Shown: piece by piece, positions 10,925 to 61,934 of the stretch
How the letters are laid out: each line of letters opens with the position of its first letter
Numbering within the stretch: position 1 is the first letter of the stretch
The notes under the pieces: model-generated
Told to the model about the DNA's origin: nothing
The model's input: the letters and a program-made list of their open reading frames with translations, nothing else
The model's database searches: none
Position numbers and translations under genes: made by a program
From: Pogonophryne albipinna
Taxonomy: Eukaryota; Chordata; Actinopteri; Perciformes; Artedidraconidae
NCBI GenBank assembly: GCA_028583405.1
Contig: JAPTMU010000061.1
Span: 693,764-757,763 of the forward strand
DNA length: 64,000 nucleotides
Direction: 5' to 3'

Positions 10925-11566
10925 GCCATTTAACAGACTCAATCTCTGACATATTTGCCTACCCAGTGTTTACTTTGCAAAACCTGACATACATAAAGAC
11001 AATTTGTTTGTTTGACGAAGTGTTATCATCCCATTGGGACCTCTGCAGACCACACTGATAATGGAACAATACATTTTGCACATTTTACTCTAAAATGTTA
11101 AGTTTGAGAGTGGTGTTTTTTGGTAAGTTGCTAGAAGAATAAAATAAAAAAAGCTACAGACTTAAACATTCCTATCAATCTACACACTAACTGTAGAAGC
11201 ACCTGGTGTACTCATCTCCCATTGATTGAGTAACAGCTGTTTGTGCAGACAGTGTAAAGTGGCTTCTCTCCAACAGCCCATAACGTCCCTCTCCAGAATA
11301 AAGACAATCATCACTGGAGTCAGGACTGTCCCATTGTCTTCCAAAATAACTGCAGATTTCTTTCAGCTTTCCTACAAGTCGTTATTGGTGCTTCAGGTTT
11401 GCATTTGGTGATCAATCTGAGACCCTTTGAGACAGAAGAGGAGTCATTTACTGAGAACTGTGCTGGAGTTTCTTTAGAGTCGTTCAGGTGTCTCTCACTG
11501 CCTCGCTAAACCTGTTATTTTAATATTTGAAACTTGTCCCCACTTTCCAAACTCTTCTACCTTTTC
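10925..11566 (+). repeat. Inverted repeat A, right copy
   Basis: Reverse-complement partner of 5254-5790. Its position between the palindromic element and the right TRIM promoter, not outside the TRIM gene, shows that it is not simply the outer part of a single inverted duplication containing the TRIM genes. Confidence 0.8.
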
Positions 11567-11689
11567 CAACTTTATTTGTCTGAGCTGTGAACTAATTGTG
11601 GCGTTTATGCATTTGAATAAATAAATACAACTCTTACACTTTAAATCCGTCAATCTGTTGGTGCTTTGTGCTGATATTTATTGTTATAT

Positions 11690-11878
11690 ATTGACAAAAC
11701 TTCCAAGTCAAATGCCTGTGTTATCAGCTAGATTGAATGACTTTGTATACTGCAGGGTAGCTTGTGAATTTACTCCATGTGGAACTAAAGTCTGATTTAA
11801 CAGTTGAATATATTTCACATCAATAATCCAGATATGTAAAGTTACTACTACTACTGCTACTACTACTACTACTACTGT

Positions 11879-11939
<61 letters not shown>

Positions 11940-11940
11940 G

Positions 11941-11992
<52 letters not shown>

Positions 11993-12130
11993 AGTACAAT
12001 TGAGTAAAAGTAAACAATTTACCTCTGAATTGTAGTAGGAGTAGAAGTACAAAGTAGCATAACATGGAAATACTCAAGTAAAGTATACAGACCCTTAACA
12101 TTTTACATAAGTACAGTACTTGTCTTAATG
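11690..12130 (-). mobile_element. Copy III of the ACTCAAGTA-type non-autonomous element, interrupted by (TAC)n
   Basis: The body (TGACTTTGTA..CTGCAGGGTAGCTTGTG..) matches copies at 16450-17135 (opposite strand) and 41572-42205. The end carries the family's TACTCAAGTAAAGTA-type motif. It is expanded internally by a TAC array. Confidence 0.7.
11842..11993. repeat. (TAC)n trinucleotide array, about 50 units
   Basis: Near-pure TAC repeat with a few TGC and TTA interruptions. It lies inside copy III at a point where the sister copies have a short AGTTAC/GTAACT. Poly-Ser and poly-Val frames on the minus strand are artefacts. Confidence 0.95.
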
Positions 12131-12239
12131 CACTTAGTTACAACACCACCACTTTACACTATATATATATACATCTGTCAAATATGAAAGGTGAATTACA
12201 TTATTTTGTGATTTACTTCTAACTCATGCGCAATGTCTT

Positions 12240-12502
12240 ATCTATGCTACTGTGACAAAAAACGGTAACATTTGGATCAATAGAGTATATTTTATCTTCT
12301 CATAATAAAGATGAACTGGCCCTTTAAGAGAAAGCCTTCTGAAACGCGTGGAAGTTTGATAACTCCGCCTTCTTCCTCCCGCTCTGAACACCCATTGGTG
12401 CAGATCAGCCAATGAGAGGGAAGTAAAGGCCCCTTGTTTGTTTTTGAGTCAGCGCACACTACTTCTCTGATCTCAGAAACTCTATGACTACAACGAGGAG
12501 AA
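12240..12502 (+). promoter_or_regulatory. 5' flank/promoter of the right TRIM gene (inverted copy B')
   Basis: Reverse-complement twin of 8838-9130, with CCAAT at about 12409-12413 and the same GAAACGCGTGG motif near 12340. The conserved stretch runs up to the start codon, so the duplication carried promoter, 5' UTR and coding sequence together. Confidence 0.6.
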
Positions 12503-13867
12503 ATGTCTCAGAAAGGAGCTCAGCTGGATGTTGAATCCATTTCCTGTTCGATATGTCTGGATGTGATGAAGGATCCGGTCACTATTCCCTGTGGACACAG
12601 CAACTGCATGGACTGTATTACAAACTACTGGGATGGAGAGGAACAGAATACAAAGGAGAGCTGTCCTCAGTGTAGGAAGGCCTTCACACCCAGACCTGAC
12701 CTGGTTAAAAACACCATGTTAGCATTCCTGGTGGAGCAGCTGAAGAAGACTGGACTCCTGGATGTTGAGAGGACTGAAACACAGAATGAGCTGGGGATGA
12801 GTCGACAGAACATTCAGAAGAAGATCCAGGACAGAGAGAAATATGTGAAGCTGCTTGAAGAGGAAGAGAAGGCTATCAACAGGTTTGCTAATAAAGCAAT
12901 GAAGGACAGTCAGGGACAATTCGCAGTGTGGAGCAGTTTCATGATGAAAATGTGCTCTGATGTGAAGCAGAAGATCATATCCCAGCGGGAAATTGAAAGA
13001 AATCGGGTCAGAAATCTCCAGAAGAAGCTGGAGAAGGAGATCTCTGAGCTGAAGAGCAGAGAAACTGAGCTGAAAAAACTCTCACAGGGAGAGGATCTCA
13101 ACCAGCTTAGACAAATCTACAACTCCCTGCCACCTCTCAGTGAATCTACAGACACCTCGTGCATCAAACCCCGTCCTCTGAGATACTTTGACGGAGTGGC
13201 AGTAGAGGCGTCATCCGGCATTGAACAATTGGATGAGTTTATGGTTGGTATGTGGACAAATCTCTTAATGATTGTGAGCGAGGCGGACGTTTTGATGTTG
13301 AAACCAGAGCCCACGACCAAAGCTGAATTCAGAACAATTTATCGTAGACTCACCATGGATCCAGACACGGCACACCCACATCTGGAGGTATCTAAGGAGG
13401 ACACGAGAGTCACATACATAAACAAACTCCGACGTCCATGTGCTGAGCATCCTGACAGATTCGAGGTTCACAAGCAGGTCCTGAACGAACAGGCGATTGT
13501 TGGACGCTGTTACGTGGAGATAAAGCGGGCAGGGTCTGTGGTTGATTTTGCACTCGCATACAGGAGTAATGAAAGAAAAGGGGCCAACAACAAAGTTAGA
13601 TTTGGATGCAACCCAAAATCTTGGGTACTACGTTGCACCAAAGGGGGCTTCCATTTTGCACACAATAATGAGACTGTTCAGTACCCGGCTATTGAGTTCA
13701 ACAGAGTAGGGATTTTCCTGGATCACGGTGCAGGTGTTCTGTGTTTCTACAAGATCAATGGTGACACCATGACCCTCCTCCACAGAGTCCAGACCACCTT
13801 CACTGAGCCTCTCTATCTGGGGTTTACATTTTATGACAATGCTGGAGACTATGCTGAGATCGTCTAA
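12503..13867 (+). CDS. B-box-less TRIM E3 ligase, sister of the left gene
   Basis: Intronless, 454 residues. RING Cys15, Cys18, Cys30, His32, Cys35, Cys38, Cys54, Cys57; coiled coil about 95-207; PRY-SPRY in the C-terminal 180 residues (VGRCYVE, SWVLRC, RVGIFLDHGAG, QTTFTEPLY). RING and coiled coil are nearly identical to the sister, whereas the SPRY is clearly more divergent, as expected if the target-binding domain is under diversifying pressure or gene conversion acts on the 5' half. The final SPRY strand is shorter (ends DYAEIV) than in the sister (ends FIKLHEVL). No B-box, as in the sister, so that loss predates the duplication. A candidate AATAAA lies at 14254-14259. Expected role: cytosolic ubiquitin ligase; target unknown. 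Confidence 0.88.
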   Translation: MSQKGAQLDVESISCSICLDVMKDPVTIPCGHSNCMDCITNYWDGEEQNTKESCPQCRKAFTPRPDLVKNTMLAFLVEQLKKTGLLDVERTETQNELGMSRQNIQKKIQDREKYVKLLEEEEKAINRFANKAMKDSQGQFAVWSSFMMKMCSDVKQKIISQREIERNRVRNLQKKLEKEISELKSRETELKKLSQGEDLNQLRQIYNSLPPLSESTDTSCIKPRPLRYFDGVAVEASSGIEQLDEFMVGMWTNLLMIVSEADVLMLKPEPTTKAEFRTIYRRLTMDPDTAHPHLEVSKEDTRVTYINKLRRPCAEHPDRFEVHKQVLNEQAIVGRCYVEIKRAGSVVDFALAYRSNERKGANNKVRFGCNPKSWVLRCTKGGFHFAHNNETVQYPAIEFNRVGIFLDHGAGVLCFYKINGDTMTLLHRVQTTFTEPLYLGFTFYDNAGDYAEIV

Positions 13868-14761
13868 CTCCAACTAGCCGTTTAAAGTACTTGGGTTAAA
13901 TGTTGTGTGGATGTTTTGTTTAACTCATTTCGTCTCTTTTTGCTGAGTGCTGACCCCACAGAGATCAGCTGTCAATCAAACTGCCTTTCGTTTTGGTGGA
14001 GTTTATGCTAATATTTGTTCTTCTTTTTTACCATGCTGATTGTATGATGGGATGTGTGAACACAACTGAAGGCTTTCATAATCAATAACGTTTTTTTTAT
14101 TGAAGAATGATAGAAGTTTTGTCTCCTTTTCTTCGTCCCAGGGTGTCATACAAATGTGAAATGTTATAGGATATTTGATTACATTCAACTTTATTGTCAT
14201 TGCAAGTACAATTAAATGCAGTTTGCATACAACCTGAACGTGCGTGAGGTTTCAATAAATTCACATAAAAACAATGTTGAAGTTTTGTACATAAATGTAT
14301 ACATATGAATAATTTTTTGGGGTAAATTACCACATTGAAAATTACTTTTTTGCTGTTTTTGCTCCTTTATTCAAGAAAGTATGTGTACATCAAACATTCC
14401 ATATACACAACGATGAAATAAGGTGTGTGTGTGTATATATATATATATATACTCTTTTTTTTTTAATTTTTTTTTTTTATAAAATGTATCTTTATATACA
14501 TATAAGGAAATGGAGAAAGAAATATAAAGAAAATTGCGACAAAGGTAACATTTCAGGTAAATATATTTATCAAATACACATTTGGTTTTGACTACCATCG
14601 TATTTTATGGATAGATACTTATTGGATCCCAATTTAGGGATTTCTTGTGTTACAGCAGCAGAGTGTTCAGGCAAGTACATATTTAAAAGGTGGAATAATA
14701 ACACAATAAGAAATAAACAGCAAATATAAACATATCTACAGTAGAAAGCCCATACAATATA
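13868..14761 (+). other. 3' flank of the right TRIM gene
   Basis: Likely 3' UTR to about 14280, with AATAAA at 14254-14259. A CAACTTTATTGTCATTGC repeat-like motif occurs near 14187, then AT-rich DNA with a TG/TA microsatellite (14424-14450). No further gene seen. Confidence 0.45.
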
Positions 14762-15015
14762 ACATATCAATCAATCAATGTTTATTTATATAGCCCAATA
14801 TCATAAATGTTACATTTGTCTCAGTGGACTTCACAGTGTGTACAGAATATCAGTATGACAATACGACACCCTCTGTCCTTAGACCCTCACATCGTACAAG
14901 GAAAAACTTCCGGAGAAAACCCACAGTTTTAAAGGGAAAAATGGGAGAAACCTCAGGGAGAGCAACAGAGGAGGGATCCCTCTCCCAGGACGGACAGACG
15001 TGCAATAGATGCCGT
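14762..15015 (+). mobile_element. Dispersed teleost retroposon fragment (ATCAATCAATC ... TATATAGCCCAATATCA type)
   Basis: Starts with an ATCA tetramer tail followed by TTTATTTATATAGCCCAAT and a body through the GGGAGAAACCTCAGGGAGAG segment. I recognise the tail motif from many fish genomes; exact SINE/LINE family not assigned. A reverse-complement fragment with the same tail is at 61935-62020. Confidence 0.6.
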
Positions 15016-15349
15016 GTGTAAATTGAAAAGATAATACATTTGCAACATAGGTAGTCCAAATGTTTGGAAATGCATGTGTGTATAATACATATTCTGAATA
15101 GTTAAAATCTTTGATAAAAGACCAAAAAAAATGCAGCAACAGAAATATAGGTGAATACTACAGGAGCAGAGACGTGTGTGATGATTTGAGAGGGAAAAAC
15201 TAAAACTGGGGCAGTGAGTTCTCTGGCAGCCAGAGGTGATGTTTTTTTTTAATAGTGGTGCCATATTGTTGTAATTTTAAGTAAACATGTGCAAAAGTCA
15301 GTCGATTTCTTCTTGTGAATTCCTTCACCATTGCTGATGACCAGTAAAT

Positions 15350-15564
15350 TGACTCTGACATGGACGATGGACGGACTGCCCCTTTAATTCCCCGGGTTTT
15401 AGGTGCAGTAAATCGGATTCCACCACTAGAGTTCTCCCTCTGTTTACCTCTGAGTGTTCACACACAAACCACCAGCCTCCAAACCAGCCGGAAAATCACT
15501 AAATGTGAGCTTTCTGGTGCTCCATCCTTCAAGGATTTGTGTGTTAGTGACACCGGAGCAAAAG
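15350..15564 (+). other. zmynd11: Candidate untranslated first exon of zmynd11
   Basis: A donor-like CAAAAG/GTGAGT sits at 15564/15565, with moderately GC-richer sequence before it and no long frame. The position, about 5.4 kb before the first coding exon on the same strand, suits a 5' UTR exon; the first coding exon has an acceptor before its ATG, so at least one upstream non-coding exon must exist. The start of the exon is a guess. Another exon elsewhere, including left of this point, cannot be excluded. Confidence 0.35.
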
Positions 15565-16449
15565 GTGAGTTTTATTTTTGTATTATTTTCATGAAAAATG
15601 GCAAGAAAAAGTGACAACACTGCGGCTAGTTAGCACTGTTAGCTTAGCATTAGCTTAGCAGTAGCTCCTTATCCCGTGATGGAGGATTGTGAACATGGCG
15701 CCTCCAAAACAAACGAGCTGTTTGCTTATCAGCAGACTTTGTTTGTGGCGGATTTTTTTAGCTTGAAGTGAAGCCAAAAAACACCTCCTATGTCGCTTTT
15801 ATTATGTATTTTTGTTGTTGACAAGTTGACTAGCTTTGGTTAAGCTACCGATAAGCTAATGCTAGCAACGTAGCATCGCTGACTGAAAAATAAATAACTC
15901 GCCAACCATACATGTAATGTTATTATGGGGAATGTATGTTATTATTTATGACACATTACATCTAAAGTGGCTGTTTGGTGTTATTAAGTGCAAGTTAAAT
16001 CGGTTATTTTGTCTTGATGTGCTTTGACGTTATCTAGCATGCTTGTAGCTAAATACAGCTCGTTTAACAATAATGCATTTCTTTTTAATTTATATAGCGC
16101 GTTTTTAAATATACATGGACCATTTTTTTTTTACAAAAGGCACACTTAACAAAGACAATTGCTGGAAAAAGATAATTTAAAATACACATTGGCAAAAGCC
16201 CGTGGCCTTCCCTCTTTGTTGCCAAATCTACCAGTTGTGTTAAATGTGGCATTTATTTTGACATGCGTTGTTTGAAGTCTGATTATCCAGATGCTATTTA
16301 ATATAATATATGTAATCCAGGAGTCATAGCAGCAACAGATGTGTTCTCCTCATCAGCATGGTTGATATTGACAATGCTGCATCCCGTGTTAACTGTGTTA
16401 CTGTCATTTAATCGATATCATAACAAATAGACATGATTCTTGATATGCA
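15565..16449 (+). other. Presumed 5' intron, first part
   Basis: AT-rich, with short TTAGC/GCTTAGC runs near 15630-15660 and 15845-15875 and a TTTATATAGCGCG repeat-like motif near 16090. No gene seen. Confidence 0.4.
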
Positions 16450-17135
16450 GTTGGTGTAAAGTAACTAAGTAGCATTTTGAGGTACTTCTACTTTACTTGA
16501 GTATTTAAAACTTGTGCTACTTTGTACTTGTACTCGACTACAATTCAGGGGTAAATCCTGTACTTGTATGCCACTAAATACCTTTAGTTACTTTACAGAT
16601 GTGGATGAATGATGTGAAATCTAATCAAGTGTTGAATCAGACTTTAGTTCCACCTGGAGTAAATCCACAAGCTACCCTGCAGTATACAAAGTCCTTCAAA
16701 CTCGCTGCACCTTTACCAGCTTTGAGAACACTTTCATGATCAATCATTATAAAACATATATTATATATGACTACTTTTACTGTCGCTACTTTCACTATAT
16801 TTTGATGATAATACTTTTCTACTTTCACTTGAGGAACATTTTGAATGCAGGACTTTTACTGCAACAGAGTATTCCTACACTCTGGTACTTCTACTTTTAC
16901 TCAAGTACGAGATCTGAGTACTTCTACTTTTACTCAGGTACAAGATCTGAGTACTTTTACTTAAGTGCAAGATCTGAGTGCTTCTACTTTTACTTAAGTG
17001 CAAGATCTGAGTACTTCTACTTTTACTCAAGTACAAGATCTGAGTACTTCTACATTTACTTAAGTGCAAGATCTGAGTACTTCTACTTTTACTCAAGTAC
17101 AAGATCTGAGTACTTCTACTTAAGTACAACATTAA
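16450..17135 (+). mobile_element. Copy I of the ACTCAAGTA-type element, with 7-8 terminal 33-bp units
   Basis: Shares a body of about 400 bp with 41572-42205 (reverse complement) and part of 11690-12130. At its 3' end (16880-17130) the unit TACTTCTACTTTTACTCAAG plus TACAAGATCTGAG is repeated 7-8 times, the same unit as the large array at 2795-5163. Confidence 0.75.
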
Positions 17136-17879
17136 AGTACTTAACTCCCATCTCTGTTGACATGGAGACACGTTTTTGAGGAGCTGTCATTTCCCCTGGG
17201 AGCCTCAAACCCCTCTCAACCTGTCCTCTAATTGGCTCCCTTTGTCAGACTAATTGCTAAGGTAGCATTTGTTCATACTGCAGTGTGATCCTCTGCAGAC
17301 AGATGTGCAGATGTGGATAACATTGTGAACAAAATGGAAAGGAGTGTGTCAATTACAAAAAGAATTGTAAAAGTTATACCACCAGATGTCATTAGATATG
17401 GTTTAAATGCATTGGATCTGTCATAGCTTGATTACTGTTTTGAAATGTGGTCCTGTGGAGAAGTGAAACAATACATGTAGCTTAAAATAATGTGCATTAT
17501 ACTGCTCTTACAGAACTAGTGTAATATACATGCATGACACATTGACTTGCTTAACTCTTAGGCAGAGATCTACTTGAATTTGGTCAGAACTGTAACAGTG
17601 ACACATCCATTAAGATATGATATAAAACGTTTTTTATCTCGGTACGCTCAACACAAACTTGATATGCACCATAAAGAAGGTTCATGTTGCCTAAAGTGAA
17701 TACAAATATGATACAGAACAGTCATGTATAGAGCCATGTTCACTCATTGCCGATGCACAAGAGAATACTAAAGATTGGTTCAGACTTTCATTATCATTAT
17801 GGGGATCCTAATGATAAAAGCCAAGAGAAAGTTAGCTGTGTGCTGTTTTTAATGCAAGCCCAGGATGCTTTCATGGCAC
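17136..17879 (+). other. Unassigned intronic DNA
   Basis: No exon, RNA gene or repeat that I can name. Confidence 0.4.
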
Positions 17880-18171
17880 AGGTGTTAATTAAACAAGTGC
17901 GCATTCACGCTATACAAATAACAGCATTTTTTTCCACAGCCTCAAAACCTTAAAATAGCATTGTTTTTAAAGTGACACATAATAATAATTGATTTAATTT
18001 GTTAGCGCTTTTACAGGTGCTCAAAGATGCTTTACAGATATAGTGAAGATAAAATAAAATAAAGGAACAACAAATAAATATATAGTTAAAGTTAAAGTCA
18101 AATAATACAAAAACAATCACACATTAAAAGCCAGATTGAAGACACATGCGTCCTTTTCAAGATCCTTGTGG
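17880..18171 (+). repeat. Local direct repeat, copy 1 (interrupted)
   Basis: GTTAATTAAACAAGTGCGCAT to TCCTTTTCAAGATCCTTGT matches 18880-19005 except for an inserted 160-bp segment at 17981-18140. The pair looks like a tandem duplication, since separated further by the transposon at 18496-18870. Confidence 0.75.
17981..18140. mobile_element. 160-bp insertion flanked by 7-bp duplication GACACAT
   Basis: GACACAT occurs at 17974-17980 and 18141-18147, but once in the uninterrupted sister copy near 18977. The insert starts with AATAATAATTGATTT and contains TTTACAGGTGCTCAAAGATG, a LINE-tail-like phrase in fish. It is likely a truncated retroposon. Confidence 0.65.
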
Positions 18172-18495
18172 CACAGATGGCCCTCCTTCAGACCTCCTGA
18201 CACAGAATAAGGAGGGATCACATTACTAATGAACCGTTACTCCTTCACGTCCCGTTTACCTTCATCTGTGTTGTGACGCTGTGACGTCTCCCCAACCACT
18301 TTCTTTACAATTTCACTATCTTAGTCGGTTTAACCCAATTACGGTGGAAAAACTCGTCCCCCAGTCATCCCAAATCTGAGTAAATTCATGTTTACATATT
18401 TTTAAAGTAACCATTACCAACAATCAGAAATCCTAGGGAAAGAAAACAGTGCAGAAAAAGGCCTGAATAATGACTTCATTAACATATTCACTTAA
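18172..18495 (+). other. Unassigned intronic DNA
   Basis: Nothing recognised. Confidence 0.35.
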
Positions 18496-18870
18496 AGGTG
18501 GGGTAGGTCATTTTGGAGAAACCAGCTCGAGTGGCTAGAATTTGAAAATACACAGCCGGAACAAATCTGCCACTTCCTCACAGAGCCCCTCCTCCAACAC
18601 ACACGAACGCACACATGACCAATGAGGGCACGAGATAAGTTTGTGCCCAGATGGAAGGCTGACAGGCAGGTAGGCCATCCAGTTACTTTAGCCGGGCTCA
18701 GATGATTGGTCGAGCTTTTTACAGCGCTACGGCTTCCACAGATGAAATTTCTTTATGGATTCTTTGTCAAAGCACTTCAGATATTCATTGCTATCATGAT
18801 GTTAAGAGAATTCCATGGAATATAACAAGTGTATCTCGAGCCGGTTTCTCAAACTTACCTACCCTACCTT
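18496..18870. mobile_element. piggyBac-like MITE, TTAA-flanked
   Basis: Ends AGGTGGGGTAGGT and ACCTACCCTACCTT are inverted repeats, bracketed by TTAA at 18492-18495 and 18871-18874. It is 375 bp without transposase. TTAA duplication is the piggyBac hallmark. Confidence 0.8.
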
Positions 18871-18879
18871 TTAAGAAAT

Positions 18880-19005
18880 GTGTTAATTAAACAAGTGCAC
18901 ATCCAAGGCATACAAATAACAGCATTTCTACTTTTTTCACAGCCTCAAAACCTTTACATTTCAGTGTTTTTAAAGTGACACATGCGTCCTTTTCAAGATC
19001 CTTGT
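18880..19005 (+). repeat. Local direct repeat, copy 2 (uninterrupted)
   Basis: Partner of 17880-18171; it supplies the pre-insertion sequence for the 160-bp insert there. Confidence 0.75.
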
Positions 19006-20935
19006 TTTCTGTTATGATGTTATTTAAGGATATACTGTTTTTAATAGTAAAAACAGGCAGTTTTGTTACATTTAAAGGGACCCCTTATGATCACAATAAG
19101 TGCTTTAGGTTCGCTTGCCAGGCAAACTCAATATCAAATGCATCAGGCTGATATATGTGTACTTAAGCTCAGATGTTGTCTATCCACGAGTCTGCAAGAT
19201 AGCAGAAATATTAAAAAGAATATGCGTAAAGAGATCCCAATCCATCTCAGTTTAAGGATTACTTTGACCCAAAATATGAACCAGTGCATTTGTAGAGTTG
19301 CCTTTTTTTGCTGCATCTGACCACACGCATTGTCTTGATTTTTGTTTTTGGGTGATGCGCTCATTTTCTCACCACAACAAGCACGTTTCTTACATGTTTC
19401 CCCCCCACGTGGATCCACAGTTCATACTCTCCTGAGAAAAGAGTGTGAAAATGAACATCCTCTGTCAACATCTGTCGTCGCCTTTTCTACTACAAAGTAC
19501 ACCAAAGCGCTCCGAGCTTTATTATGGCTAGCTTTTGGCCGCGGTTTATGCAAGTGACATCTTAGGTTTCATGGAGGCTTTGGAGGAGAACAGCATTACA
19601 TTGGATTTGTGGATATTCCAGGAGTAAGGCCGGGCCTGAGCACCACAGGAAAGAAGCTTTATTCAGAAGCTTTGAAGGTCTCTAGGCTTTACTCGTCATA
19701 TTCCTCAGCATCCATCACGGTTCATGTATTTGTTTTGATGTCCCCATGTCACAGAGGGGGCTGGAAGTATTAAGAATGTCCTCGTAATGACAAAAATGCT
19801 TAATAAACATGGCTCTGAATGCCTTCCAGGAGAATTATGGCTTGGATGTATGATTCCTTTAAAATAAAGGCGCTTTGATACGACTTTTAAGCATCATCTG
19901 AATGTATGTCTGGTGTTTGCAGCTTCATGCTCATAGCTAGCATGTGAGGAGTGATCACAACAAAGGTCACAACACATATGTCTTAAGATTTATTTCAAAA
20001 TATCTCCAACTTTTGTGTAAAGTTAGGCACAAACACCTCAAATGTCTTTCCTTTTATACTCTGAATGGGTCAGTTGATATTCAATCAGTCATTAAAAACC
20101 ATAGCAACCGTTATAATAGCTGAATTAACTTTAGGAATCTCAAGGAAAAAACGACAAAGAGACCAGAATACCAACCCAAAAAAATATGATGAAAGATGTA
20201 TTTTTAGTTTCTTTGCTGTAATCCAAGCTCCACAGTTGTCTCAATAAATAAGAAATAAGCAAACTCTTCCAGAAATATATCCAAATGATAAGGACTTTTC
20301 TTTTTGTTATCTTTCTATAAATCATGTTTTTTGTGTCTTAATATTCTGGCCATCTAATTTAACAAGAAGACAGTTTGATTATTACATATTTTGGGTTTAT
20401 TTTGATATTTTTGCTGATTTGTGAATGAATTATCTGATATATTGCAGCTATTGTCCAAAATGCAACCGATTCACTACTCGAAGCATCCTTTGCTCCTTGT
20501 TTACATGTTTTGTATCGCCTACCGTGGCCTTTATATACAGAATATAATACATGTATTCTGTATAATATTTGGAAAGTAATAGGAACTCTTGTTAGGTTTG
20601 ACAAGACGCTAATTAAGTGTCAAATGCCTAATTGACCCACCTGATGATCGAGGGTCAGTCGTTTCTTTAGAGACGCTCACATGTGATGCTCATGCTCACC
20701 GTCTGTTGTCCACCTGACCACCGTGCGCTCCTATCTTGCCCAAATCACCTGGAAACAAAACAGTGGATTCATTATCTTCACTGGTATTCTTAAATGGGTA
20801 TTAATAACACTTTAGAAAATGCCTTTTGTCAGTATTTTTGCTGTGAGAATGAACTACACTTCACCCTACTTTTCATCCCAGAACAAAAGATGTATCTACT
20901 GATTTTAATGATTGCTTTCCTTTGTTTCCCTGCAG
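19006..20935 (+). other. Remainder of the 5' intron of zmynd11
   Basis: No convincing exon. The final bases before 20936 form the acceptor tract TTTCCTTTGTTTCCCTGCAG. Confidence 0.45.
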
Positions 20936-20940
20936 TGAAG

Positions 20941-59568
<38,628 letters not shown>

Positions 59569-61116
59569 ACAAGCCCCGCCCCCTCACACCTGTACACACA
59601 ACGCCATTGGCTCCCCGAACCCCTCCCTCCCTTCCGTCAGTCAGTGTCTACCCCACACACACACACACACACACACACAAGATTCTCAACTACTTGCCTT
59701 CCTGAAAACTTTGTGTGAGACGAGCAATTTGTCCCCGTTTTTTAACTTTTTATTATTTAACGTACCCCATTTTAATTAATTTTATACCAGATTGCTCCGA
59801 TGCAGAGTATGATAATGATTTTTTTTTTTTGGGGGGGGGGGGTTCCTTTCTTTACTGAAGTGCTAACTTTGAGAATGTGTTATCTAAGTGTGTAGTAACG
59901 GACGAGCGTATACATTTTATTACCTGGATTTTTCAAAATCACTTTTCTTACTGTAAATGCAAACAAACACACCGTCGATATTACAATTTAAAAATTCAAA
60001 AAAATACCGTAAGTACTATCAGCATCAAACTAGCTCCGCTTCCATACGGGAACATTGTTTAAAAAATCTGCGTAAGATACTGATTTGGCTCATAATATAA
60101 TTTAATTAGTTTTTCAATGAAACGGTGCATAGCATCTCTCCTATGATTTCTACCTACCTTCTTATTGGGAACAGGGTTACTAACGTTGGCCTTAAGAAAG
60201 ACGCCGACAAATAAATCTTCCATGTATTATTAAATTATAATATAGTTATGCACATTTTGAGGCTCTTTATTCAAGTTGTTACGAGTCAAATATGAGAAAC
60301 AAAAGACGTTTGTAATTGGTTTTAAATGAAGGGAAATGCAGAGCAATCTCCCCTGAGCTGGATCTTGGAGAGGTCACATGACATGACAGTTTTTCACACT
60401 TTGTTTCCCAAAAGCTTGCCAAAAAAAAGACATTGTATCGATCCTACCTACGACCAGGTCCTCGTCCTCAAACTGAAATCATTCTGTATATTTTTCAGAT
60501 TTCCGTGAGTCATTTTTCTAGTGATTATTTTATTTTTTAACCCTTTCACTGCGTTGCTGTAGTTGGTGGTCAGTGCCTGTTTTCTCCTTTTCTCCATGCA
60601 TGTTGATGGCGTCATCCTTTCATTACGGTAAACAAACAACAACAAAGCTTGGTGTTTGATAAGCAGTGACGACGGATGGACCAATATAAAACTTTATGCA
60701 AAATGTGATCAAACCAACCTTTTTCTACGGCTCTCCCCGCGGTGTTTAAACACGCCTCGTTTTTTTAAAAAGGGGCAATTCAATTGTCCGGTTTTTCTTT
60801 GAGAAGTGCGACACACTTTTAAAGTCTGTTTCCTCAGTAATGAAGACTGACTGAACGGAGGAAACGCTTCACTTACTCTGTATAGATCGCTTTTTTTTTT
60901 ACACACAGACGGCTGTTAATAAACGTCTTCTGTCGACATGTGACAAATAAAATACCGTAAATCCTCACGTAGTGGGAGGAGCTTCTTTCAACTCCAACCA
61001 GATTTAAAGTCCTGTAGCTTCTTTGACTTCAAATAAAAACTCATCAAATGCCACACTACATACTCATACACTAAAACCATCCATTAAATAGACAAAACTA
61101 AAGTTGAAATACTGTT

Positions 61117-61312
61117 GTAAATCATGTTGTGCCAGAAAACAATATTTCTGTTCGTCAAAAACTGTAAAATTACTCAAATAATATGAAAATGGTGTCGAAT
61201 AGAACGACAGAGACGGACGGCTTTGTTTCGGCGCTCCGACGTCACCGAAGCCATCTTTATATTATATTTAATTTATATATCTGATCTACAAGATCAGCGC
61301 CACAGTACTACA
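61117..61312. repeat. Dispersed repeat, inverted partner of 23576-23805
   Basis: See the intron 1 copy; shares GTTTTTGACGAACAGAAATA and GACGTCGGAGC in reverse complement. Confidence 0.65.
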
Positions 61313-61934
61313 TAATTAGAAAATGAAGTATGTACTTTTTACTAAAAGAGTGTGTACTGTGACGTAGACGTGCATTACTGTTTTAAACCAACAGCAAAAT
61401 ATACAACTTGTATTTCAACGTTATAATGCAACTGCTCATTAACTTCAAAATTAAGAAAGCAACTTTTCATTAACTTAATAAATGCTTGAGATATTCCTCA
61501 CTATAGCAGCTCCTCCGTTAGTTAGAGCTCTGACTAATGATTATTACATGTTTTTAATCTATTCATTTAATTATCCTGTTTTATCCAAAAACATTTGTTT
61601 CTAACATTTTTACAAAATATCTCCCGTTTCCTTGAAAGGCTTTTATTGTGAACTTTTTCACAGGGACTACTTTCAGTGGCGGATGAATCCACATGTGGTG
61701 CTCTAGTGAGTATGTGTGGCAGCAGGGAAGTGTATGAGGGGGTTAAATCAATATAAAGTGCAGTATGTGTGTTTTAAAAATGCACCGTGTGGCTTTTTGA
61801 TGAGTTTTTAATGGGTTTGAGTCGAAAACAGAGCTCGAAGACACTATAAATACTTGTTTTGGACAAATTCAACGTACATTTGAGTCTCTAAATAAGATTT
61901 GAATTGGAAAAAACAGTGAAAAAGTATTTGTCAT

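Noticed and set aside
11708..12101. Poly-Val and poly-Ser frames
   Set aside because: Translation of the TAC array.
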